Source: Anthoceros angustus (taxonomy: Eukaryota; Streptophyta; Anthocerotopsida; Anthocerotales; Anthocerotaceae). From it: a stretch of 64,000 nt of DNA. Under the pieces are notes generated by a model. The model saw only the letters and a program-made list of their open reading frames with translations. It had not been told where the DNA came from and ran no database searches. Positions 43,259 to 54,026 of this stretch are shown piece after piece. Each line of letters begins with the position of its first letter. The first letter of the stretch is position 1. The translations under genes were made by a program, and so were the position numbers. Where the stretch lies: positions 248,001 to 312,000 of the forward strand of contig VJWM01000196.1 in NCBI GenBank assembly GCA_010909165.1, in the 5' to 3' direction.

Positions 43259-44387
43259 TCGCTTTGAAACTAGGGCTTGTTTGAAGTAAGTCTATACTTA
43301 GTTTTAGTTAGGTATATATTTTAATAAATATTTAAATTTGACAAATTTAAAATTTTGAAATTTATTTTTGGAAAAAGTCGAAACTTCAAAAAATACAAGT
43401 ATATATTTTGAACCTATATTTTTTCAAGAAATAATAATTTCGGTATTACCCTGTTGAGTTACGATATACTAAATTTAAGTTCAACAAAGTTGTCTGTAAC
43501 GAGACTGACCTTCCTTCTTAACTTGCGCAGCTCTCGCAAATTGTCTTAGTTTGTTGTGCTGGCTCTCCCCTCTAGTGTTTTCTCCTTCATTTCTGCCACT
43601 TATTTAGTGATTCACTGCTCATAACAATAAGCTCAACACCTAGTGACTTCTTCTTCATACGGTCCCATACGTCATTAAATTAGTTAGACACCACTAACCG
43701 CTGACCTTCTAAGTCAATACACTAGCCTTCTCCTTTTTTTACGTGTGACTGTGCTTTGCTTTGGACATGTGTGGAACACACTTGACTTGCTCCCTATTAG
43801 AACGACAACGCATTGCAACTCAAGTCATCATAGAGATAGAGATGGTCAAATTTGCAATTACTTGGTAAGCGCACATTGTCCATGTCCTTGCATTGGTGGC
43901 GAATCTGATAGATATGGACTCTGCTCAAAATACCATCATAGAGCATGCACATAGTTTGAACCTCTCTAGGTTGGGGAGTGCAGCAACAACAACCACAAAG
44001 GTTTTCATATATAATGGAATGTAAGAGGGTTAGCTCCTTATCGTCTTTGCCTTGGTAACATCTGAATGTAAGAGGGTCATCTCTTATCCCCTTTGCTTTG
44101 GAACATCGAGAGCTTCAGCAAGTGACTTCGAGAAATTTATCAAGGCCTATTTTAAGGCATACCACTCTCACAGACACAAAGTAGGGCGCTTCCTTATTTG
44201 GTTACCTTTCAACAACAATAAGCATCCATTACTCTTCAAAAGACTTGGTAGGAATAATATTTAAAATGGTGATTGTGGTATTGGCTCAACAACTTGAGTG
44301 GTATGCAAGGATTTTCATCCTCTAGGTATGACATTGTATATACAATAAGCAATTTTTGGCCTAGTATATACCGAGCATAGTTTTCCA
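43259..44387. other. AT-rich intergenic DNA
   Basis: No gene recognised. GTAAGAGGGTYAKCTCYTTAT recurs at about 44021 and 44069, a 48-bp local duplication. Confidence 0.5.
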
Positions 44388-44640
44388 CGTTATTGTAACC
44401 ATCATGGTATTCCCTCAATGTGTATGTGGAAAATGAGTTTATTTTATTTCTTTATTTTCAATACAGCCGAAAGTTACACTCACACTTCACGTCCTTATAT
44501 TAACTGAAGTCACGTTATTGTAACCATCATGGTATTCCCTCAATGTGTATGTGGAAAATGAGTTTATTTTATTTCTTTATGTTCAATAGAGCCGAAAGTT
44601 ACACTCACACTTCATGTCCTTATATTAACTGAAGTCACGC
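44388..44640. repeat. 125-bp direct tandem duplication
   Basis: Two nearly identical copies, TATTGTAACCATCATGGTAT at 44391 and again at 44516. They differ at only a few positions. The duplication ends about 115 bp before the start codon of the next gene and may therefore lie in its promoter. Confidence 0.92.
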
Positions 44641-44755
44641 CGTTAAATGAAGTCTACAAGATGGTTATTATTTTGCAAGAAAATCAAACAGACAGTCTGT
44701 CTTCACGAGTGTCTTATATTTGACTTACCAGACCACATACACTTGTTCCTACATT

Positions 44756-47337
44756 ATGGATGTGATGGAGATGGAAAGAAAATATCAGGCTGATTGTCTT
44801 TGTAACTGTGATGAACTGCATAAGAAAACAAGGATTCAAAGTGCCGAAGATCTAGACTGTAAATTAGTGTCCCTTATCAAATTCTTAGGCAATACTCTAG
44901 GTCGATTATGCTCTTGTGAAGCTATTGAAGATTACACATGCTTCAGCTATTCTTCATCATTGCGGTTCTTAAAGTGTCTTTCTCCACTGTAAGTTATATG
45001 CAAATGACATTATACACATGAATAATTGATTTATGAGATTATTGTGAAAGGATTTGCAAATTGATTGCAGGTATGAGAAACAACTGCCCAAAGAAGCACA
45101 AGGTCTTTATAAAGAAGAACAATGTACGAATTTGCATCAGTCACTTTCAACAACAGGTCGTACCTTGAGGTATTCATCACATTGTAGATAGAAAATGAAT
45201 AAAATAAAATTCATACTAACAATAGTCCCAAAGCTTGTACAACAAAATACGTAAGTTGAAATAGGAATGTGTATTTGACAAGTTATAATTAAGTAATAGA
45301 TATGTACAAAACTTTTGTAGGTCCAACTTTTCTTCAAGTTCGAGTACCTCAAAATGTGTATTTGATAAGTTATAATTAAGTAACAGATATTTACAAAACT
45401 TTTGCAGATCCAGCTTTCCTTCCAGTTCGAGCACCTCAAAATTATGTAAGTATTATTTCATCCAATTATTGAACTAAATTTTTAGTGCATGATGTTTTCC
45501 AGTATTTCATATATTTGAATATTGGATACTAAAAGAAAGTTTGAAAAATGATATGTTTTTAGAACCTTTGACTATCTCTTTGACAGGGAGACAATAGAAT
45601 CATGAGAAAGTCAACTAATACATATAACCTCAAGAGTGGGACACATAAATTGAATGTTGTCCATCCAAACGATATTGGGTTCAAGTTGCAAAGAATAAAA
45701 TCAAAAACTCAACACACTAGCCATATTGGTTATGCTGATCAAGACCTTGAAAGTCCAGCTGCAAGAAGAGCTCGTATCAATTTTCCACATACTTTCACCG
45801 ATTTGAATAGATGGTTCTTTATGAGGAAGAAGATTATTCAAGCTAAACCCATGGGCATTTTTATACAACAACACAAGGTTGATCTTTCGATATCTCCTTC
45901 TAAGGACAACAAGCGTATCTCTTTTCTTTTAAGATTGCAACATGAGCATCTAAATCAAGAGAGTTGGGTATCACATGTAAGTATGGTACGAAAATCTATT
46001 TCACAGTTTTATTTTTTTAATTACTAAAAATATCATGCAATAGTGAAATGTAAGATTGAAAACCGTCATTGTTGGGTATAATGCAGTTGACTAAACATGC
46101 AACTTACAATGACATAAAACGAGTTCAAAAGATATCGCACTCATGTATTGAAGGAAATAATGTTTTATATTTAGCTTCAGGTAATAATAATTATGAAACT
46201 TGAGCCCTTTATTTATTAATTATGTTCCAAGATAAAACAAAAAATAATGTAATAAACCAAAATAATATGAATCTTTTTATTACAAAATGGTGTGGTGCAG
46301 GATTATGGAAACTTGAACTCCTTCCTCAATAATTATGTCTGACCATCCAAAGTAATGTAATAAACAAAAATGAATGTGAATCTTGTTATTTCAGGTGTGG
46401 TGCAGGATCGCATATTGCTAAACGTCTTGTTATTTCAATATAAACTTATGGTGTGGTGCAGGATTGCATATTGCTAAACATCGAAACATATGTTTCCGAG
46501 CCATTTTAGGTTTGCCGGAAAGGGATAATACAACTACAAAAGAACCCTCAAATTTTAATTTGACATTTTTCGAAAAAAAATCAAGTTCTTGTAGGAACTT
46601 GCAACAGTTATTTATAGACAATTATTACAATCAAAATAAGTATTCGATGAAACTACTCTATGCAAGAGAATATTTATGGCATCACCCTCTACCATCAAAT
46701 TGTTGGGCATTTATGGGTATAGATTTAAAGCCTCTTTTAGATTTCGTTTTAACTACATGGAGTAGTAATGCTTAAATACAATGTCTTGTAACCATGTGTG
46801 ATTTTGCAGAAAATTTCATGAAGTTATGTCCTCAAACAATCTCAAACATCCATACATTAAGCATTACAAAAGATATCATGTATCAACGTTTTGATGTAAG
46901 TGATTTTTTGCTTCATTATGGTGTGGACATCAAGAATCAGCCGTGGTTTTGATTGATGATAGTTTATTAATGTATGGCAGCAAATTATGAGTATAACAAG
47001 ATTGTTCCACTCTCTCCAAAGCTATCTACTACAATGTTGCTTAGAAGCTACTATTGCAAATGATTTACTACCACAAACTTCAAGGTACTTACTTCATGTT
47101 CATGATTATTTTTGACTTGATGTTCATGCTTTTATTTGATGTCATGCTTATGATTTTTTGATATTTTTATTGATTATATCACTACATTTTTTATATATTA
47201 ATATTATGAGACTTTGCAGGGTCAACGTGATAGAAAGTCCATTTATAATTTTTAGATGTAAATTGGCACATGCATTTTTGTGTGAATCTGGGAACGGCGT
47301 ACTTATATTATCTTATCGATCTATGGAAGATACTTAA
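44756..47337 (+). CDS. Unrecognised nine-exon gene, 482 aa
   Basis: I do not recognise this family. Exons: 44756-44988, 45071-45156, 45408-45445 (alternative copy 45321-45355), 45587-45976, 46087-46180, 46462-46761, 46810-46895, 46981-47084 and 47220-47337. Every junction is GT-AG, every phase agrees, and there is no internal stop, which is unlikely for junk in such AT-rich DNA. The protein begins MDVMEMERKYQADCLCNCDE, has DPAFLPVRAPQNYGDNRI at the small exon, a basic stretch SPAARRARINFPHTFTDLNR, GLHIAKHRNICFRAILGLP in exon 6, and ends GVLILSYRSMEDT. It appears soluble and mostly helical, with no signal peptide or membrane segment. The donors after 45156 (GTCGTA) and 46761 (GTAGTA) are weak. 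An additional upstream exon is possible because the frame stays open before the ATG. Confidence 0.6.
45269..45445 (+). repeat. Tandemly duplicated mini-exon with its intron
   Basis: Two 87-bp units, each made of an AT-rich intron end, a TTTTG(T/C)AG acceptor and a small exon. Exon copy a (45321-45355, 35 nt) reads GPTFLQVRVPQN. Copy b (45408-45445, 38 nt) reads DPAFLPVRAPQNY. Both lengths are 2 modulo 3, so either one keeps the frame while both together break it. Copy b has a strong donor (GTAAGT) and copy a a weak one (GTGTAT). Confidence 0.8.
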
Positions 47338-47820
47338 AAGGCTGGTTTTTGTTGGGAGGAATGACATGTGAAGCATTGGAATTTTTAATAGAGAGACAAC
47401 ATAAATGAAAAAAAAGTATTCAGACTAAAGTGCACAACTCCTCACATTTGAAGCGGTGTAAGAGTCTATATGCAATACAACTATATTATATAAACCAAGA
47501 AATTGATATCCCAAGAAATTATGCTCACTTTCTTCCCACAACTTGATATATCCTAAGCATTGTTGTAGAGGAATTACATACTTTGGCTTTCATCCAAGGG
47601 CCAAAATACATCATAGTCACAACTTTATGAGACGTACACTCCGTCTAAATATATTTGGTTTTTAGAGAGTTTGAATATATTTTAGCTTAATTTATTTGAA
47701 TTAGAATAGGTAGGTATGTACTTAGGTAGTTCTTTCCGAAAATCATTTTAATCAACAGAAGATGGCAAAAATTATACATAATAATTTTTCATCGTGAGTT
47801 CTCCCTTGGTCATATCCAAA
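47338..47820. other. AT-rich intergenic DNA
   Basis: 3' flank of the unknown gene. Nothing else recognised. Confidence 0.5.
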
Positions 47821-48255
47821 CATAGTTCATTGAAACTCTGCGGTCAAATGGACAGTACTAGGATGAGGTACCACCCATCCCCTCTTTCATGGCCCTACCA
47901 AGCCTATTGCATGAGTTCATTGGAACTCTATAGTCAAACGGATCAGTACTAAAATGGGGTGCCACCCATCCCTTATTTCATGGCCCTACAAAGCCGCTTG
48001 TTGTAAAAAGCCCTCACCCATCTCTTGTTTCATGGCCCTATGAAGCCACTTGTTGTAAAAAGCCCCCACGCACCCCCTGTTTAATGGCCGTACGAAACTG
48101 CTTATTATAAAATGCCCCAATTGACCCCTGTTTCATGGCCCTACGAAGCTGCTAGTTGTAAAAAGCCTCGTAAAATGTTGTAAAAAGCCCCTTCAAGGCC
48201 GCCTATTGTAAAAAGCCTATGTGGCCCTCTATCGTAAGAGCCCTATGTGGCTACT
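47821..48255. repeat. Minisatellite, about 57-60 bp unit
   Basis: Six or so degenerate copies carrying TTTCATGGCCCTACGAAGCC followed by GCTTGTTGTAAAAAGCCC. The first two units include an extra block (CATTGRAACTCTRYRGTCAAA), so the array begins as a 115-bp higher-order pair. Confidence 0.85.
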
Positions 48256-48659
48256 TCTAATGAAATGCACAATACAAATTCAATACTTTTTCTTAATTTT
48301 TTAGAGCACGTCGCGACGCTCTTGGGATTGTCGCGGCGTACGTGCGCGGGGGGCTCTAGGTGTGTCGGGGCCCGCGTGCGAGTTTTATCCGGTGTGTGCT
48401 TGGCGCAAGGTTGAGTTCGTTCGCGCTGGCGGCCACAGGTGCGGGGTGTGGCTTAGCGGTATAGTGGGGCGGGTGTGGTTTTGCGATGTAGCAAGGTGGG
48501 TGCAAATTTGCGGTGTAGCGAGGCAGGTGCGTTTTCTGAGTGCGCTTATGTGGTTCTGGCGTGGCGTGCAGAATGCGGTTTGTTGGTGCGGAATGTTACA
48601 AGGCTGATGTTTGGTCCGGAGCGTTATGATTAATGAGTCTAGGCGGCGTGGAGGGTTTT
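48256..48659. other. Spacer before LINE remnant
   Basis: Changes sharply from AT-rich to GC-rich at about 48310. Imperfect GCGGTGTAGCGAGGCGGGTG-like iterations occur at 48440-48540. No gene recognised. Confidence 0.45.
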
Positions 48660-50230
48660 ATTTTGGGGGCTGTTTTGGTTTTTCTATTTCCCTCCATGGG
48701 CCGCAACCGCCAGGGACACTACTGTTGTCCTCCTGACTCCGCATCTGGATGTGCCCTTTGAGACGTCGTCGGAGTCTTGGCAGTGGTTGCGGGGGTAGTC
48801 TGATCACCTCTTGGCCTTATATGAAGTGCGTTTGTCGAGACCCCACTTCTTTAGGTGGCTCCCGAAGTGCCTTTATGATGACATCCGCCTTGCCTATCGG
48901 CTTGCCTTAGAGCGCCTCGTGCAGGACCTCGTGCGGGATTAGGCTGCCTCGTGTGGGATGAGGCGCCTTGGGCGCCTCGTGCAGGACCTCGTGCGGGATT
49001 AGGCTGCCTCGTGTGGGATGAGGCTGCCTTGGAGCGCCTCGTGCAGAATCAGGCTGCCTTGGCTTTGTTCCTTTTTCTCCCTCGGTGGTATCTGCGTCAC
49101 TCTCTGGGCGGCTCTGCTGGCCACAACGAGGTTGCCTTCCGTTTGCTTTGCTTCCGGGAGGGGGATTAGGAGGCCCTATAGTAGGAGGGCCGGCGCTACC
49201 AGGTCTAGGTTGGACTCTACTAAGGTGGATCGGGTTCGTCCGAACCTCACGAAGGCGTATTTCAAGAGGTGCCTTTTTGTTCTTTCTTCGCAGGATCTAT
49301 CAGGTTTACTCCTGAGAGCTATTTATTCTAGCGGCCACTGTTGCGCAGGGAGAGACACCTCTCCAGATTTCTCAGGCGTTCTTGCGGGTTATTAGTCGCA
49401 GCATTGCTATCCAGCTCCATGAGCAGTTCCAGGCCCGTCTTCATCCCCACCAATTTGAGATTGCTACTTCGGGGGGCTGCGAGTCGGTCGCTTTTGGGAC
49501 TTAGGTGGTTCTCGAGTCCCGTTCGGATCGGGTTTCTTTGCAGTTCGACATGGAAACTGCTTTCAACACTATCTCGAGGAAATGACCATGTTTATGAGCT
49601 CAAGGGCCTTAATGACGTTGTGGGTCTTATTCCTTTTGTGCGCTCATTCTAACGGGTCTCCCTTTAATCTCTATTATCACCATGGACCCTCAGTGGAAAG
49701 GGTTTCCGTGCTCGACTCGGCGACAGGCACGAGGCAGGGGGACCCGATGGGAGATGCCCTCTTCGCTATGGTGCACTTCAGGCTCTATCCTTAACTGCCT
49801 CTTTAGTGTGGGAATGTCTGTATCTGTCTGTGGCAAACGATAACCATATCCTTGGGCCGGGGGCCAAGGTCAAAGAGACTTTTGAGCTCTTCTCCTCATA
49901 GCTCTCCCACCTTGGTCTGAAAGTTAAGATCTTAAAATGCCGGGTATGGTCCCGTACAAGTGTTACGCCCTCTCTCCATTATCTGAGAGGATATTGCTTC
50001 TTGAGGACTTGGTTTTAGGCATCTTGGTGGGGCTACTTGACCTTCATATCTTAATTTGTCGGCGATTGAAGAAGGACTTGGTGCATACTAGGGATCTTTC
50101 TAAATTAAGGGACCCATAGGTGGCGTTTAGCATCCTTTCTGCCTGCTTTGCGCGTTGGCCAAGGTATCTTTTGCGTACGGTGGCCCCCTCTCCGGCTTTC
50201 CTCTCTAGCCTGAGGGCCTTTGACAAATAG
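48660..50230 (+). mobile_element. Degenerate non-LTR reverse transcriptase (LINE)
   Basis: Fragments in several frames follow the order of a LINE RT. FDMETAFNTISRK at about 49548 contains the motif-A region (the usual Asp-containing block). ATGTRQGDPMGDALFAMVHF at about 49720 is the RT GxRQGDPxG block. LSVANDNHILGP at about 49828 stands where YADD should be, so the catalytic aspartate pair is lost. CFARWPRYLLRTVAPSPAF at about 50140 is a conserved post-RT block ending at a stop. Multiple stops and shifts make it inactive. A 60-bp exact tandem duplication lies at 48911-49030. Confidence 0.8.
48911..49030. repeat. 60-bp tandem duplication inside the LINE remnant
   Basis: GCGCCTCGTGCAGGACCTCG to GTGTGGGATGAGGC occurs twice at a period of exactly 60 bp, with a third, partial and diverged copy from 49033. 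Confidence 0.93.
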
Positions 50231-50984
50231 GCTATGTAAGCACTGTGTCATGCCATAGTCCTTACACATCGGGTAATTGCCAATTACAACTGAAAAGCAT
50301 ATAGATAAGCATGGTTGTTTAGGTAGAGAGCTGCTTTGTGATGAATAAGCGAATGCGACTTATTCACTGGTGGGGTTAGAAGGCGTGGCGAAATCGACTC
50401 GGTCATGGGCGTGGGAGGCGGGAGCAAGATGAGCGATCATGATGCGGATCGCATCTTGGCGGGAGCTTGGACACGTGATAAAAGCGCGGAGGCAAGCAGG
50501 CGGTAGGTGGTTGTTAGAGTCTTCGTTAGCGTGCTAGTTATGGTAGCCACAATGAATCACATCAACTTTTGAGACAATCGGGTTTCTTTGCTATGCTTGA
50601 GTCACCACTTGAAAGCGATCGGCTGGCGTTGCTGTGGCGATGACGCCAACTAAGCGAGACTCGGTGAGAATCGTATTCTGAGACTCGTGTTGTGATCAGA
50701 TCCTTTGTTTTGTTTCGACCTACCTTTTACTCTAACAACCACCTCGCACTGAGAGGGAGGCTAATTACGTGGTCTGTTTCCCGGTGGAGTTTGGCGCTGG
50801 TGTTTCGCGAGGACGGCATTGCTAGTTGACGCTTGATCAACCCGATCCCGGTTGCCCGGTGTCAATCGACTCACCGAATCTTACAGTCGGTGCTTGGATC
50901 GACCGGCTGTATGTTGGATCGAGGTTGATGTACTCTAGGGATTGAGCACTAGAGCTTACGGTGCTTGACACTTCCTTGGAGAGA
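50231..50984. other. Intergenic, unclassified
   Basis: No gene or element recognised with confidence. It is probably part of an unidentified repeat family, because the following 3 kb are duplicated. Confidence 0.4.
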
Positions 50985-52208
50985 AAGCTGAATTGTCTGA
51001 AAACCGAATTGGCCGTTCTGGAGGCGATGAGCCGAATCTTGATCGGTGCTGACGAATCAGGGCACAAGGTTGAGCTGCTCCTGTTTTTCAGAATCCTGAC
51101 ACTTGGCACACTTGGTGATGCATGTTGATGAGGGAGTGGGGGAATCTGCCTACCAGTTGAGATCAAGAGTGGTGCCTCAAGATACCTGCCGCCGACCGGA
51201 GGAATTTTCACAGACGGCGACAATTGTTGTGAAGCGGGTTGCAAGCTATTGAGGCAGCAGAGTCTGCAGAGAGCTCACTTCTTGAGAATCAGAGAGGATT
51301 ATGCGCTTGACTTGGTGACATCGGTTGGTCTCCATTCTACGCTATTTTGCAAGAAGAAGAGGTGCCAGGGACTACAGAGTCTAGTGGATCGACGACATGG
51401 CGAGCCGGTCATCGGCATCCAGGCGAGAAAAGTTCTCAAAGTGCACTCGGTCGCACGTGATTTCAAGCTTTACTTCAATTTTCTAACCGGTAGGTCAAGT
51501 TCAAACATGGCAGCCTTTACAATCGGTATATGTTTGAGCAACTTCCGGATACATGGTGATGAAGCTTTGGATGCATATGAGGCTCATTGTGAGAGATCAT
51601 TGAGTAGCACGCTTGCACCTAATCCGGCCTTCGGCCAAGCTTTGCGGTGGCGTATAACGGTTTGCATGCTTCCGCAGCTACACATCGTCGGGTATTGCGG
51701 CCGGGACTATTTCTCCTACTACGGAACCACCTACGGTGATTACCATGACGCCTCAAGAGAGGGCTGTAGCTCTGTGGGATTTGAAGTTATGGATGTGCAT
51801 GTGTGTTAATCCTGAGGAGTTCTTCATCATCTTGGAGAAAGCTGAATTGTCAAAAACCGGTGGCGTTACGGGCGATGGGCGAATCTTGATCGGTCTTGAT
51901 CGGGGCACAAGGTTGGCGCTCTGTTTTGAATCGACACACACTTGGTGATGCATGTTGATGAGGAGTGGGGAATCGCCTACCGATTGAGATCAAGTGGTGC
52001 CTCGGCATACAAGCATCGCCGACGGAGGAATTTTCACAGACGGCGACAATTGTTGTGAAGCACAGGTTGCAAGCTATTGAACCAGCAGTGCAGTGCGAGC
52101 TCACTTCTTGATCAGAGGATTATGCGCTTGACTTGGTAGTCGGTTGGTCTCCATTCTACGCTATTTTGCAAGAAGCGATTGTAGACGCGTGAGTCTAGTG
52201 GATCGACG
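50985..52208. repeat. Diverged tandem duplication, about 850 bp unit
   Basis: A block starting GAGAAAGCTGAATTGTC at 50981 recurs from 51837. It carries the shared landmarks TTTCACAGACGGCGACAATT, CTCCATTCTACGCTATTTTG and ATCCAGGCGAGAAAAGTTCT. The copies differ by many small insertions and deletions as well as substitutions. Coding content is unrecognised; a frame reading GDEALDAYEAHCER recurs in each copy (51560, 52370 and 53276). Confidence 0.85.
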
Positions 52209-54026
52209 ACATGGCGAGCCGGTCATCGGCATCCAGGCGAGAAAAGTTCTCGGACACTGGTACTCGGACTCTGCGTGATTTCAAGCTTTACTTCAATTTT
52301 CTAACCGGTAGGTCAAGTTCAAACATGGCGCACCAATCGGTATATGTTTGAGCAACTCCGGGATACATGGTGATGAAGCTTTGGATGCATATGAGGCTCA
52401 TTGTGAGAGGCTGCTGAGTAGCACGCTTGCACCTAATCCGGCCTTCGGCCAAGCTTTGCGGTGGCGTATAGCAGGTTGCATGCTTGCGGTTGCTACACAT
52501 CGTGGTATTCTTCTTTGGGACTATTTCTCCTACTACGGAACCACCTCGGTGATTACCATGACGCCTCAAGAGAGGGCTATAGCTCTTGTGGGATTTGAAG
52601 TTATGGATGTGCATGTGTGTTAATCTGAGGAGTTCTTCATCATCTTGGAAAGCTTTTCCATTCAAGACACGAGAAGATAGCGAGCTTGCTGCCTTCACTT
52701 TCGGAAGAAAGGAGAGCGGTTCGGATGGCGTTTGAGGTCGGCGTTACTGGGAAGGACAGAATGCCACTGATCGTGAGGCTGCATAGAAGTTTCTTAGTGC
52801 TTTGGAGGCCGGAGTTGTTCCACTTTCGCTTGTTTACATCTTTAGTGGATAAATCGGGGACCAATATACGATCAAGTCTTCCGAGGCGAGCGGAAGGCGG
52901 CATTCTCACCGTGGAATGGGTTTTGCATCAAGACGCAAAGAGGCCACATTTACCCTCTATGTCGTTATAGTCCTAGGATTCGATCCCAAGGAATGGTGTT
53001 GTGTCAAGGTGTGCTAAATCTATGGATTCTAGACCTTGCGTCGCTCGCTACCCACCTTCTCATCTACCTGCCCAAACCCACCACCGTAGACTCGGCCACC
53101 GCGGTGGCGGTTAAACATGGCGAGCCGGTCATCGGCATCCAGGCGAGAAAAGTTCTCGGACACTGGTACTCGGACTCTGCGTGATTTCAAGCTTTACTTC
53201 AATTTTCTAACCGGTAGGTCAAGTTCAAACATGGCGCACCAATCGGTATATGTTTGAGCAACTCCGGGATACATGGTGATGAAGCTTTGGATGCATATGA
53301 GGCTCATTGTGAGAGGCTGCTGAGTAGCACGCTTGCACCTAATCCGGCCTTCGGCCAAGCTTTGCGGTGGCGTATAGCAGGTTGCATGCTTGCGGTTGCT
53401 ACACATCGTGGTATTCTTCTTTGGGACTATTTCTCCTACTACGGAACCACCTCGGTGATTACCATGACGCCTCAAGAGAGGGCTATAGCTCTTGTGGGAT
53501 TTGAAGTTATGGATGTGCATGTGTGTTAATCTGAGGAGTTCTTCATCATCTTGGAAAGCTTTTCCATTCAAGACACACGAGAAGATAGCGAGCTTGCTGC
53601 CTTCACTTTCGGAAGAAAGGAGAGCGGTTCGGATGGCGTTTGAGGTCGGCGTTACTGGGAAGGACAGAATGCCACTGATCGTGAGGCTGCATAGAAGTTT
53701 CTTAGTGCTTTGGAGACGGCCAGTTGTTCCACTTTCGCTTGTTTACATCTTTAGTGGATAAATCGGGGACCAATATACGATCAAGTCTTCCGAAGGCGAG
53801 CGGAAGGCGGCATTCTCACCGTGGAATGGGTTTTGCATCGAAGGCCAAAGAGGCCACATTTACCCTCTATGTCGTTATAGTCCTAGGATTCGATCCCAAG
53901 GAATGGTGTTGTGTCAAGGTGTGCTAAATCTATGGATTCTAGACCTTGCGTCGCTCGCTACCCACCTTCTCATCTACCTGCCCAAACCCACCACCGTAGA
54001 CTCGGCCACCGCGGTGGCGGTTAAAC
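52209..54026. repeat. Near-identical 0.91-kb tandem duplication
   Basis: Units begin at ATGGCGAGCC at 52211 and 53117, and the same word recurs at 54027. Periods are 906 and 910 bp. The two units are about 98 percent identical and differ mainly by single-base indels. Each unit ends in about 200 bp that match the left end of the gypsy LTR (52913-53115 and 53821-54026). The junctions share the 12-bp microhomology ACATGGCGAGCC. Confidence 0.9.
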
